NCBI GenBank assembly: GCA_021234155.1 | Contig: JAJEKV010000003.1 | Span: 11,465,819 to 11,529,818, forward strand | DNA length: 64,000 nucleotides | Direction: 5' to 3' | Origin: Isoetes taiwanensis | Lineage: Eukaryota; Streptophyta; Lycopodiopsida; Isoetales; Isoetaceae | Shown: positions 33,114 to 44,239 of the stretch, piece after piece | Position numbering within the stretch: position 1 is the first letter of the stretch | Layout of the letters: the number at the start of each line of letters is the position of its first letter | The notes under the pieces: generated by a model | Databases searched by the model: none | Seen by the model: the letters and a program-made list of their open reading frames with translations, nothing else | What the model was told of the DNA's origin: nothing | Position numbers and translations under genes: made by a program

Positions 33114-34400
33114 ACCATGTTTGAATAGAACTAACACCCAAGTACTCATTGTCTCTGTGTAACGGATGAACTGATGCAGCCAGTGGAGATGATGAGAGGT
33201 TTAACGGCAATGGTATACACAACTACAGAATCTCTAGCATGGTGTGGATGGAAGGACCAGAGCAAAAAAAGATGTCTAACTGCATCCCCATGCTATCAAT
33301 ATTCCATGTAAAATGGAGAAGCATTTAGAAATGGCTGCAGGGATGAAATAATACCCAAACTAGAACTGGTTTGATTGCATTCTTACCTAGCAGGATACAG
33401 TCGATAAGATCGTTTAAGAAGGCATAAATTAAGAGAGTCATCTTCACCATTCAGGAGCCTTAAAATGGACTTTAAATGAGGGCTTTCATCTGCAATAAGA
33501 AGTCCATCATACCTACCTGTCATTTTGGAAATATGCATTTAGACCACATTTACCACAATATCTCTCTCAGCACTTGCCCATATAAAGTTTTGGACTATTG
33601 TAATGAGCTCATGTACTTTGATCTGTGGAGTTAGCAGCAAGGAAGCCATATAGACATGGGTACTATTGAGGACTGACTTGGTCACCGTAACGCGAAAAGC
33701 GAGAGACAATTTTGCAATGGACCACCAAAATAGGTATTTCTCCAAACCCTTAATGATTTCTTCCCATGTAGCTCCCATATGGACATGAATGCCAACTGGA
33801 ATCTCTAGAAGCTGGTGGCATGTCCATGAGCAAGCAACTCCCTTGGATAATGGTGAACATATGCCAGCGTCGGAGCATCTAACGTCTATAGAGTTGTACA
33901 CTTCTGCCCAACTCCACAAACACACCGAAAGCCAGTGAAAATATATCTAAGAGCAATTTGGCAGCCATTTTCCATCTCCATTGTCATGCAATTCGGAGAA
34001 GCCCCTCTGTTGTTGCAATAGTAAATAACTGTGACAAAGTCTCCGCGACAATTATGAAAAGCAATGGTGCTAGAGGGCATCCCTGGCGAATACTACGACC
34101 AAGTGAGCAAACCTCTGACGGCTCACCATGGGACAGAATGGTTGCCCGAGCAGAGACGTGCAACTTCATAAAATTTACTGTGAACAGTTGTCTAAACCCC
34201 AATCTGAGCATGCATAGACATATAAACTCCCAACTAACACTGTCGTTCATATAATCAAACACAAGATATACATCAGGAAGGTTTTGCCGACATGCCCAAT
34301 ATAGTCCCTCATAAGCAACAACTACATTTATTGCTTTGGAAGAAATTTTGATTAAGTGGTAGAGATAAACTCAGCTAATATGTCCTTCACTCATTCAGCA
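33114..34400 (-). mobile_element. L1 family B fragment, copy 2
   Basis: Repeats 31612-32843 at high identity. It keeps the segment FRVTVTKSVLNSTHVYMAS (near 33,690-33,630) that is missing from copy 1. RT pieces include RSIRQGCPLAPLLFIIVAE (near 34,080) and SVSWEFICLCMLRLGF (near 34,230). It is broken by frameshifts and shares ancestry with the fragment at 2.0-3.3 kb. Confidence 0.8.
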
Positions 34401-34429
34401 AGTGAATGGTTGATAGTTTGAGGATCTTA

Positions 34430-34706
34430 GGGATGAGTGAGATGACATCTATGTTCAGAATTCTATCTAAATAGTAGATTGACGAAAGTAAAAAGCGGAA
34501 ACTTGCCATTTGGCGGGACTTCTTGGGTGTTGTAGATGGTGTTGGTCGGTTTGTACAACAGTAGAGTTGCAGTTTTTCTGTGAGTTTGTTGTGGAGTGTC
34601 GAGGTATCGCTGTCTCTTTGGGGCAGTTCTCCTTCCTCCTCACTTGCTTTGTAACATTACCATTCTTTTAATATATTGATGACACAGTTCTTCAAAAAAA
34701 AAAACT
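34430..34706 (+). mobile_element. LINE 3' end with poly(A), plus strand
   Basis: The sequence ends with TTTTAATATATTGATGACACAG and a run of 11 A at 34694-34704, the usual layout of an L1 3' UTR plus tail. GTTTGTTGTGGAGTGTCG and TCTCTTTGGGGC just upstream fit such a UTR. It is oriented opposite to the neighbouring L1 copies, so it is a separate insertion. Confidence 0.55.
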
Positions 34707-36052
34707 AGCAAGAGGCACACCAGAAGGTTTTGGCAAGGTTTTTAAGAAATAGCTAGAATTGATATACTTGTTAATATCATTAAAAATAAAGAAAGATACA
34801 TGGAAGCACTCATCATAATGCTCCATTAACTTAAGGTGACCAGAACCATCTACTATTGGTAAAAGAACTGGTAGGTAATCACTTATAGACAATTTAAGTG
34901 GACACTGATTGCAAAAAGAGGAGAGAAAAGTTTCTACTTCACAAATAGCATAAACCTCGTGCAAGTTTTGTTTGTTTCTTCTGAAGTTTTTGGCAGCCAT
35001 AAAGTAGAGGCAGAAGAGAGATGAGTTTAAGTAGATCGATATTTGTAAAGAGAATAGAAACCCAAGCCAGTTCCTTTGCGGCTTGGAAACAGTGCAAAAA
35101 CAAATGCTTTACAAATGATGATTGATGCACATATAGAAAAAATCAGATAGCACCAGGAGAAACCTGTTTTCTAATTGTTTCTTAACTACGGCCAAAGTAG
35201 ATGCTTAAGCCCATATTTGAAACATCTTTTAATGTCCTGCTTACAAGAAATGTTAAACCCTTTCATAACGTAGAAGGTATGCCTCACTTCTCAGCACATC
35301 TTCTATGCTTTTATGTACATATGAATTAGATATGATACCACCCATCCTTTTTTATAGTTGTTTTCATTACATTGGTGTTGTTGTAATCTCGAACTTATGT
35401 AACATGATGTCCACCCTTAGTGTTCCACAGCTAGGGCATGTAATTTAGCTAACAGAATCAAGTACTTAACTAGAATCAGCAAAGTTGTAAATCCAACCAT
35501 ATCGAATGCAATATGCTATAAGTTTGCTTAATCTCCCACGCATACTTTGTGCATTTTCCTCATTGCATTTACTGGTTTTCTTGGCCTCTTTATTTCCTTT
35601 TCTGCCTTAGTTTGGTGTTTTTTCTGTTTGCCATTATCACAATTCATTATTTTGACATCATTTGTTGGAATAACTTTGCTAGGATGATTGGCTTCAAGCC
35701 CAACCATTTCTAAACTAGATAAGGTACAACCTTTTTGTTTGTCTATAACAAGCATAATTAGAGCCTGCACATGAAAGTGGATTGTTCCAGAGATTCACAA
35801 CACCAAGTTTATGATTGCAATACCATCAAGCAGGAATTTTCTGAAGGAACACTAAGCTCGAAATTAGCACGCGACATAGGCAAAGAGGTTCCCCCTTTTG
35901 GACTCCTAATGCTTATACTTAATCAAAATATTACTGACCATGTGGAATTCACATATTCAAATAGAGGCCAAAGCCATTTTTTCAAGCCTCAATTTACTTG
36001 CATATTATTGGTCACATGTCCTTCCTGAATGTAAAATGCAGACCATAAGTAT
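34707..36052. other. No identified gene
   Basis: Minus-strand frames at 35000-34692 (KLSISDYLPVLLPIVDGSGH) and 35770-35528 (AEKEIKRPRKPVNAMRKMHK) look moderately protein-like but show no family signature or clear exon borders. Confidence 0.3.
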
Positions 36053-36373
36053 GTTTGGCTTTGTGTGTCATGAAAGCCACTAGTAGCATCCAGAATCTGC
36101 CCTTCATGTGAAATACCAGAAGAAACAAAAAGGTGGCTGGATATTGCCTGGAAGGCTTGTCTGGCAGATGCTTCATCAGTGCATGTCACGGCAAAATATA
36201 CAACATACTTGCAACAACACATATAATGAGATCACAACAATGTATGTGGCTTTATGTGTCATGAAAGCCACTAGTAGCATCCAGAATCTGCCCTTCATGT
36301 GAAATACCAGAAGAAACAGAAAGGTTGCTGGATATTGCCTGGAAGGCTTGTCTGGCAGATGCTTCCTCAGTGC
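36053..36373. repeat. Direct duplication, two about 130-bp copies 190 bp apart
   Basis: TGTGTCATGAAAGCCACTAG ... GCAGATGCTTC[A/C]TCAGTGC occurs at 36053-36183 and 36244-36373 with only a few differences. On the minus strand the unit is open and reads ARQAFQAISSHLFVSSGISH, which looks like an exon, but I do not know the family. Confidence 0.85.
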
Positions 36374-36788
36374 CATTTTAACACTTGAGAACAGTTCTCC
36401 AATACGACACCATTAACAGCTTAAATAAATTTCGCTGCTCAATGTCAGTAACCGAATAAAACTTAAGGCAACAATTCTAAGTTTTATGAAGATAGTAGAG
36501 CAGCCTCCTTCGGAACCTTTTCAAGAGATAATAGCAATCTGGAATACATGCAGCCTTTTCGCGGATTCCGTTGCCACAACAAGCAAGCTGTCCTTGCTGC
36601 AACTTGATGCAAGATGTACCATGCTCACATTGCCCAAACAATAGTATCGTCCAAGCATGAAGACATTTGCTAAGCCATTGCATGAGAAACACAAACTCTA
36701 TGACACTAGGAATAGAAGACAGATATAGATGTACATGTCCATATGAAGTGTGAGAGCACACACATAAAGAGCATCATTTACAGCAGCA

Positions 36789-37250
36789 GCACGAGGCACA
36801 GAAAATATGGATGTGGCAAAACTGCACCCTGCAATGATAGAATTGAGAAGCACGGTACCCTCTACTGCAAGTCCAGCAAGCTCTTCAATCTAAAGGCTTG
36901 AGACAGTTTCATGGAAACCCATTTAAAAAACATTAAAAGTTGAAGAACGAACAATATGATGCTTACAGCATCGATATCTATAGAGACTGTAGAGACGATA
37001 AACATGAGAATAGATGAGATGATGAGTTCTAGCACAAAAGACTGAAGAGCACTTCCTGCAGGAATGGTTGCTGATATTTGTCCACTTGCATAAATCATCA
37101 TCATCACATCGAGTCAATTTGTTGCAGCCAACCTAAACAGTGTAATTCTATCATGTGGCAATATATTGGTCATGCCAGCTCCAGCTCCTAAGAATAACAG
37201 AATGAAAGTTGCAATTTCCTCTGTGCCAACCTGTTGAACAGGAGATGGCA
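36789..37250 (-). pseudogene. Aquaporin pseudogene, NIP (nodulin-26-like) type
   Basis: Minus-strand pieces follow a NIP aquaporin. From 37230: VGTEEIATFILLFLGAGAG, the first membrane helix, after a good acceptor; then, past an in-frame stop, MIYASGQIS at the start of helix 2. At about 37060-36967: PAGSALQSFVLELIISSILM and FIVSTVSIDIDA, ending at GT, helix 4. At 36889-36789: IEELAGLAVEGTVLLNSIIAG after AG, helix 5. The 76-bp intron between the last two sits at the usual NIP position after DTRA. The first NPA loop with helix 3 is deleted, the second NPA is replaced by SIFSVPR, and helix 6 is not found, so no channel could form. Confidence 0.75.
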
Positions 37251-37719
37251 TGTTATATGTGGCAGAAGAGTTATGGCAAAAAAATATTGCTTGCACCTTC
37301 TGAAGTAATGTGGTATTCTTTAGGGCAGTGCAGTCTCTGAAACAACAAGATATGTACCAAATACGTTGCATGTCGGGCAAGCAACCGACGTAAGGGAAGG
37401 GGGCTCTGGTCATATCTCCGGATCCAGGTCCGTGTTACAAATTAGAAGAATGCTATTTGTAAAGTACGTTTTAGAAGTTCAAATCATTTTACCCTAAAAA
37501 ACTCCGGGCCACATCTCCCAACTCCCAAGCATTGCTAGGCCGCGAGAAAAAACTCTCTGTCATGGCAAAGGCAAACTCTAGGTCATCTCTGTGTCTACTA
37601 TTTTTGTTCACTTTCTAATTTCCCTGGCGGTCGATTCGAAAATATAGAAATCTAATGGCCTAACATATGCTACGTCAGATCTGCTGAGAGTGGACTATTG
37701 TATTGGCGTTTTAGAGCCC
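37251..37719. other. No supported gene
   Basis: Flank between the aquaporin pseudogene and the copia insertion. The only landmark is ATTTG at 37720-37724, the left target duplication of that element. Confidence 0.5.
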
Positions 37720-37724
37720 ATTTG

Positions 37725-37937
37725 TAATGGACATAGATAAACAATAGATGGGAAAACCAAAAACTTGTATTATGAGTTGAGGATTACAGCTAAATAAGAG
37801 CACACAGGAAATCAAGAGGTGCCGACTCTTAATCTCCTACATAGATGGCACATCACCTCCCGGCATCTAACTTACTAAAACACGAGAACAACTCAGCAAC
37901 TCTTGCTGACATGGCATCCAGCTTGCCATTTCCTATA
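37725..37937 (-). repeat. Copia 3' LTR
   Basis: 213 bp, from TAATGGACATAG to ATTTCCTATA on the plus strand. It matches the 5' LTR with four or five substitutions and carries 19 bp (near 37845-37865, GATGGCACATCACCTCCC) lacking in the other. Ends are TA...TA rather than the usual TG...CA. Confidence 0.9.
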
Positions 37938-37949
37938 CTCCCCCTCAAG
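37938..37949 (-). other. Copia polypurine tract
   Basis: On the minus strand CTTGAGGGGGAG lies directly before the 3' LTR. This is the usual copia primer for plus-strand synthesis. Confidence 0.8.
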
Positions 37950-38048
37950 AGTTGCTCCCTAAGTCAACTGAAACTGAAAATGCAAACAGCAATTTAGCAT
38001 AAAGGAATCACTGAAACTGTCTACTGCAATCAAACCTTCGCCAAGCAA

Positions 38049-40937
38049 TCAAGCCTTCACCATTCCCATTTCATGAAGGCATTCCAAAAACCTTTTCTTT
38101 GGAAGAGGTTTAGTTAAGGCATCTGTTGTCATAAACTGAGTTCTCAAATGCGTAATCACAATTTTCTTTTCTGCCACCTTTTCTCGAGTAAAATGATATT
38201 GGATCTCAATATGTTTGGCTCTTGAAAAGTTCCCTGGATTCTTTACTAAACTCACTGCTGCACGGTTATCATTGTATATTTCAAGGGGTCTCATACTGCT
38301 CATACCCAAGTTCATTCATAAGCCTCCCCGAGCCATATGGCTTCTTTTGTAGTCACCATTTACGACCATGTACTCGATTCACAAGTACTTATCATGCGGT
38401 AGCTTTTGCTTCTTCTTGCTCCAACTCACAACTCCCCTTTGCAAAGATAAAACGAAGCCTCGTGGCGAGACTTACGAAGGTGAGCTTCCCCTCGCATAAT
38501 CAAGATCAACATACCCCTCCAAAAGAGGTGGAGAAGAGGGAGAAGGTAATAACGCACACCAAGCATAGGTGTACCATGTAGGTAACGAAGAATGCGCTTA
38601 ATACCTTGCCAATGTTCGTGAAGAGGATGCTCTTGAATTGACTAAGAGTGACAACACTCTCCTAATCATATCGGTAGGTGTGCACACCATAAGATGCATT
38701 AGGGATCCAATCAGACTGCGGAATGGAATCCCAAGATCAGAATCAGAGGCAGAATTGCCATGAATAGTACCTGATAAACTTGCTGAGGAAGCAGGTGTGC
38801 TAACACTTTTGCTGTACGTCATATTACATCTCTGAAGCAAAGATTCAACCGCTTTAGATTGATGCAAAGTAATAGTTCTCCGTTGCTTATCGCGAAGGAC
38901 CTGCATTCCCAAGAAATATTTTAATTCGCCCAAATCTGTCATATGGAAGCGCGTAGCCAGATTTTGCTTTGTCTGAGCCATCAAAGCAAAGTTGTTAGCA
39001 GCAAGAATTAAATCATCTACATACAGCACCACAATGATAAGGTGAGTGCCACATCGTTTGGAATAAATGTTCCAATCAGCTTCACTTCTTTGAAAGCCAT
39101 GCGAGGTAAAGAAGTCATGGATAGTTTTATACCAAAGGCGGGGGGACTGTTTGAGGCCATAGATAGCCTTTCTGAGTTTACGACCTTGTGAGGATCGGAT
39201 ACATATCCCTGAGGCTGCTGCATGTAAACATCGTCATCCAAGTTACCATGCAAGAAAGCAGATTTTACATCCATTTGTTGGAGATCCAAGTCAAGGGTCG
39301 TCAAGCTAATGCAAGAACGACACGAACAGATGTGAGTCTCGCAACGGGGGCATAAGTTTCTTGATAGTCAACGCCGGCCTTTTGGGAATAACCCCGTGCA
39401 ATAAGGCGCGCCTTATACTTTGAGATGCGATTATTCTCATCAAATTTTAACTTGTAGACCCATTTACAAGTAATGATTTTTCTGCCAGGGGGGGGCTTGC
39501 AAAGATCCCATGTATTATTATCAATCAACGACGCATATTCCTCATCCATGGCGCATTTCCAGTGAGCACTCTCTTTGCTGTTTATTGCAGCTATATAATG
39601 GGCAGGTTCATGATTGGAGACTGGAGTGTGGAAAGCTAGAAAAGCAGCACCTTTAGGTTTCTTGCTGGCCAAATAGTCAAGCATTTTTTCAGTAGGTTTT
39701 CTTGGTCTGGAAGACCGTCGTAAGGCCACAGGAGTAGGGATCTCTTGATCACTTCCTTCCCCGGCTGATTCTAGCTCTGAGGGCACTTGTGGCTCACCAT
39801 CAGATTCTTGATCAGATTCTTGATCACCATCGTGGCTCGGAGCCAGAGGATGTTTCAAGGTCCAAAGGAGCATCAAAAGATTGCTCAAACAAAGGAGCAT
39901 CAACAGTTTTGCTTGAACGGCCAAAACTGAAATCATGCTCATCAAATACCACACTTCTTCGGATGATCATTTTTCTTAAAGAAGGGACATACAACTTGTA
40001 TCCCTTTATGGCGTCTCCATATCCAACAAACATGCAAGGAAGCGCACGAGAGGAAAGCTTACCGAATTTTCGCTCCTCCTTGGAGATATGAACATAAGCC
40101 TTGCACCCAAATATTCTCAAGCCTTCAACTGTAGGCTTGACGCCACTCCAAGCTTCTTCAGAACTGACAAGAATAAATTTTTGTGGGTACCCTATTGAGA
40201 ATATATACAGCAGTATTGACTGCCTCGGCCCAAAATCTGTGACTAATGCCCTTTGAAAGGATCATGGCTCTGGCACATTCAAGAACTGTCCGATTCTTCC
40301 GCTCAACAATGCCATTTTGTTGATGCTCATATGCTACTTGACGTTTTATTTCGATTCCATCCAATAAGAAGTCCTGAAATGCATCATTAATAAATTCCCC
40401 ACCTTGATCTGTTCGCATGATTTTAATCTTTCTATCGCTGTAATTTTCTGCAAGTGCCTTCCATGCTTTGAAGTGAGAAAACACCTCTGATTTACGTTGA
40501 AGAAAATAAACCCAATTTTTACGAGTGAAATCATCAATGATAAGCAAGAAGAAACGAGAACCCCCAATAGATCGCCGTCTAGCTGGCCCCCAAAGATCCA
40601 TATGGATTAATTCCAAAGGAACCTTTCCCCTTCTGTTGCTCTGTTTTGGAAAAGGTTTTCTGCTCAATTTGGCTAAGGCACAACCTTCACATATGCCAGA
40701 TGGTGCTTTGATGCTTGGAAGATGCTCCACATATTTCTTCTCATTCATTTGTTTCAAAGCCTGAAAGTTCACGTGCTCCAATCTCTCATGCCAAATCTGA
40801 TTTTGATCAACCACAGATGCACTCAAAGCTGTGTTCGGACTGCTGCACCAATCTAAACGATAGAGAGTACCCTCACGAATACCCTTTGCAAGAAGATTAC
40901 GCTGCTTATCCTTTATGATGCAATTATGCGCCACCAA
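38049..40937 (-). pseudogene. Copia pol: integrase, reverse transcriptase, RNase H (frame-broken)
   Basis: Integrase (40937-40158): HHCC-type finger (WHERLEHVN and CEGCALAK), then the DDE core with HMDLWGPA, RTDQGGEF and NGIVERKNR. Linker with FGCKAYVH (40120-39824). RT (39954-39301): WDLCKPPPGRKIITCKWVYK and YAPVARLTSVR. RT second half (39304-38598): DVKSAFLHGNL and the catalytic YVDD box at about 39,025. RNase H (38315-38049): YNDNRAAVSLVKNP and TDALTKPL. At least four frame changes separate these parts. The region 38316-38590 is the most damaged. The protease, expected near 41,000-41,200, is not readable. Confidence 0.9.
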
Positions 40938-42189
40938 ACTTAGCGCTTAGATCAAGATCGTCCAATTTTGAAATAGACAAGAGATTCACTTCAAGATCCG
41001 TACATATAATGTGTTCGAAGTTGGACTGTTCACGTAAGGAAGTTAGATCAACAACTCAATACCTTTTATGTTGAGTTTTCTTTTCCAATTTTTACTTTCC
41101 TCCCACATGAGATACTCTCTAGATCTTTGAATGATCCTTTCTCCCATCATATGATGGCCGGCTCCGAGTCCAAATACCATTTGCCTTCGAATTTACGCTA
41201 GAAAACCCACACCATTAATTGACCAAACGTCCTCCCATGCATCTACTTTGGATTGTGCTATTTTCAAATATCGGGTTCCTTGATTGAGGATATTACCCAG
41301 CAAAGACATTAGTCTGGATAGAAGGATGGTTAGATACAAGACTAAGTTTAGAAGGCCTTGCACACAAGTGTCTAACTGTAACCATGCACAGCCTTCTATG
41401 CGTGTGGCCATGAATGCCCTGGAAGAAGAGATCATTGATTCATCACTTGATTCCCTGTCAGATTCATCTGAAGAAATTTTCTTTGAAGCTTTATGCGCCC
41501 GTGCATACTCACGTTTCTGATTTGTTTCCCTTTTTACTTCATTCTTACGAGTGCTCTGTCTCCTTGCCTTCCTCCTATCTGGTTCTGAGCAATCTCTTGC
41601 AATATGACCAAGTTTATTGCAATTGAAGCATTTTCTAGTCTCGCTTCCTTCCTGTTTAGCATCGAATGCATGTGTCTCCTTTACAGCAGAAGGCTTCTTT
41701 GTTAAAGCCTGATTTGATTCTTCCATCAAAATCTGTTGACATGCCCATTCAAGCTCTACATGTTCAGAGGACCCTATGAGATTTTTCACTCCATTGTACG
41801 TTGGTGTTAAACCAAGGAGCAGTGCTCCAACAATTAAGTCATCATCCAATCCCTTCTCCATGCCATGCAACTGAAGAGCAGCGGATTTTATCTTGGAGAT
41901 GTACTCCTCTGCCGATGCACAATCTTTAAGCTTTGTTGTGAAAACAATGGCATACAGATTGGCCTGCTGAGAAAAATGCTCTCTCTTATAAATTCGTGTA
42001 AGAAGCTCCCATGCTTCTTTTGCACTTGATGCAGCTTCAACCTGAGCTATCATAGTATCATCTAGATACTTCATGATCCTGTTTCGGGCCTGCCAGTCTT
42101 TCTGGAGCCATTTTAGCACTGCCTGTCTGTCAAGCTCGACAGACTTGGAGTGATCTTCACTCCCTCCTGCCTTTGTGTCTTGAGTCATG

Positions 42190-42933
42190 CACTACTAGAG
42201 AATGGGTTGTTTGCGACGTCAGTTTGCGACGTATATGAAATGTCCACGTTGCAAAAATCGCGTACGTTCCTATGACGTCGCGTAAAATTTAAACGACGTC
42301 GCAGATAGAACGTCCCACGTCGCAATTGGGACGTCTGGTCAGACGTCCCGATGGCAAAAATCGAGTACGTTCCTACGACGTTGCACAAAATTCAAACAAC
42401 GTCGCAAGTAGAACGTCAGACGTCACAGTTGGAACGTCTGGCCAGACGTCGCAATGGCCTACTACGTGCCACGTCGCACTAGCGATGTATCACGTCGCAA
42501 GTGCAACGTCATTACAACGTGAAACGTCGCAACTGCAACGTCTTATTGCGACTTAAAGAAGAAAAATGGAATAAATGCAAATATGAGTTATTGAGGTGTT
42601 GGTAAGGCCTTAGGTTTGTTAGCCAGAGGTTACGGGTTCAAGTCCACGAAAAAACATTTTGGGCGCACATATATGTACGTCTTAGCAACATATGAGCGAC
42701 GTCTGTAAAACGTCATAAGGACATATTTTATACATATTTGGGACGTCCATGACGTCGCTAATACGTTGCACATGCGACGCCACGTCGCACATGCGACGTG
42801 ACGTCGCGTTGCGACGAATCCACAGCGACGTCATTTGCGACAAGCGGGAAACGTTATTACAGCGTGTGCATGCGACGTTTGATGTTCTCGTTACGTCGCT
42901 AAGACGTCGCAAACTGCCTATTCTGTAGTAGTG
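42190..42933. mobile_element. Non-autonomous CACTA transposon (744 bp) inside copia gag
   Basis: It starts with CACTACTAGAGAATGGG and ends with the inverted form of CACTACTACAGAATAGG, flanked by a 3-bp duplication ATG (42187-42189 and 42934-42936); CACTA termini and 3-bp duplications define the superfamily. Both subterminal regions are packed with GCGACGT/ACGTCGC motifs in both orientations, as expected of transposase-binding repeats. No transposase frame is present, so it needs a helper. A tRNA-like promoter lies in its middle. It is richer in CpG than its surroundings. Confidence 0.95.
42588..42645 (+). promoter_or_regulatory. tRNA-like pol III promoter remnant inside the CACTA element
   Basis: GTTGGTAAGGCCTTAGG, an A-box-like stretch, is followed about 30 bp later by GGTTCAAGTCC, a good B box. 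The GGTAAGGCCTT[G/A]GG core is shared with the head of the SINE at 3.3 kb. It is probably a SINE remnant caught in the DNA transposon. Confidence 0.5.
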
Positions 42934-43156
42934 ATGCCTTTCAGCACTTGTGCAGACGTGAGGGCCTGAGCCTTTTGTGACACATGTACTGGTTTTGGTT
43001 CATCCCCTGAGACGATTTGCCACAAACCCTTCTCTGCAAGCTTGCCTCTTACCTTAATGAACCAATAGAAAGCGTTCCCATGGTTCAGTGTATCAATCTT
43101 TCCCATTGATGTGAATCTAAACCTTTAGAGACAAAGTTGGCTCACGGATCAGAACT

Positions 43157-43168
43157 GCTCTGATACCA
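43157..43168 (-). other. Copia primer-binding site, initiator-Met tRNA
   Basis: On the minus strand TGGTATCAGAGC follows the 5' LTR directly. It is complementary to the 3' end of plant initiator methionine tRNA, the standard copia primer. Confidence 0.92.
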
Positions 43169-43362
43169 TAATGGACATAGATAAACAATAGATGGGAAAA
43201 CCAGAAATTTGTATTATGAGTTGAGGATTACAGCTAAATAAGAGCACACAGGAAATCAAGAGGTGCCGACTCTTAATCTCCTACATAGGCATCTAACTTA
43301 CTAAAACACGAGAACAACTCAGCAACTCTTGCTGACATGGCATCCAGCTTCCATTTCCAATA
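43169..43362 (-). repeat. Copia 5' LTR
   Basis: 194 bp, from TAATGGACATAG to ATTTCCAATA on the plus strand. It lacks 19 bp present in the 3' LTR, so unequal repair or slippage followed insertion. Confidence 0.9.
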
Positions 43363-43367
43363 ATTTG

Positions 43368-44228
43368 GAGGCGAGAAATTCAACAATTGCATACCTTCCG
43401 GTAAGAAAGATATCCTGTTCTGCAATTTTTGGCAGACCGGACTGTATGCTTGAGCAACTTTGATAGGATCCTTCGTGTTCCAAAAATCTACATGTTGGAG
43501 CTTGTCCCTGGCCGTCTCATCGCTGAAGGGCGGTGCCAGCTTCCCCATCTCCTTGTGAATTCTCAGACACGCTTAGATAATCGTGGGAACAAGCAAAAGT
43601 TTACCTAAGCGCCACTTTGCGGTCCCGGTAAAAGAAAAAAAAAAGGGCCAGGATTGGTAAGAGGAAGCGAAGCAGAAGAGAGAAAAACAAGCCAGGATTG
43701 GTAAGAAGCAGCGAAGCAGGAGAGAGAGAGAAACGGTAGAGGAAGTTGCAAAACCCATTCCATAACTTGGTCCAAAATCACAGCTCCAATGGGCAGGAAC
43801 GCAACAATCCGTGACTCTTTCCATCTCCGTGGCTATTTTTTGCCGATTTTTTAATTTCGTTGGCCTTAGATTTGCTAATGTAGAGATCTGACGGTGCAAA
43901 AGATTTTGATGACATGGAAATTACACGTGGATAGGCTAGAATGTGAGGAAAGGCTGTAGGGCCGGTAGGGCTGGTGTGCTAAAAAAGCATCATACACGTG
44001 CGGCTCTAACCATTCCCAATATTCCTAATAAAATTCAATTGGTATACCATCCAACCCTCTGTTACTTGTCCTTTTTTAGTTCAAGGACTGGCGAACCCAA
44101 ATGGCCACCTCTATTGATAGGCGTTACTTCTGAGAAATGATGGAGAAAATTCTAGACAAAACTGCGTCATGCAGTTCTCACTGGAAGGAAAGATGCCTTT
44201 CAGCAAAAAAAAAAAAAAAAAAAAAAAA
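43368..44228. other. Unassigned; ends in a 24-base A run
   Basis: No gene is seen. The A run at 44205-44228 after GATGCCTTTCAGC may be the tail of a plus-strand LINE or SINE whose body I cannot delimit. 43,640-43,740 has two copies of CAGGATTGGTAAGA followed by a GCGAAGCAG motif. Confidence 0.4.
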
Positions 44229-44239
44229 CATGAAAGTGG

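Larger units (their letters stand above)
41193..43106 (-). pseudogene. Copia gag, interrupted by a CACTA miniature element
   Basis: Gag begins at ATG 43106 (MGKIDTLNHGNAFYWFIKVR). After 57 codons it is split at 42934 by the 744-bp insertion and resumes at 42188. The downstream part has the UBN2-type capsid region (AKEAWELLTRIYKREHFSQ, LKDCASAEEYISKI) and a CCHC zinc knuckle CFNCNKLGHIARDC at 41589-41630. The frame on either side of the insertion is continuous once the insertion and one ATG of the duplication are disregarded, so gag was open when the transposon landed. Confidence 0.9.
37725..43362 (-). mobile_element. Complete Ty1/copia LTR retrotransposon, non-functional
   Basis: Both LTRs, the primer site, the polypurine tract and a 5-bp target duplication (ATTTG at 37720-37724 and 43363-43367) are visible, so the borders are exact. 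Transcription runs leftward. Order is gag, protease region, integrase, RT, RNase H, which defines copia. Gag is split by a CACTA miniature element at 42190-42933; without it the element is about 4.9 kb. Several frameshifts break pol. The LTRs differ by one 19-bp indel and few substitutions, so the insertion is relatively young. Confidence 0.95.
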
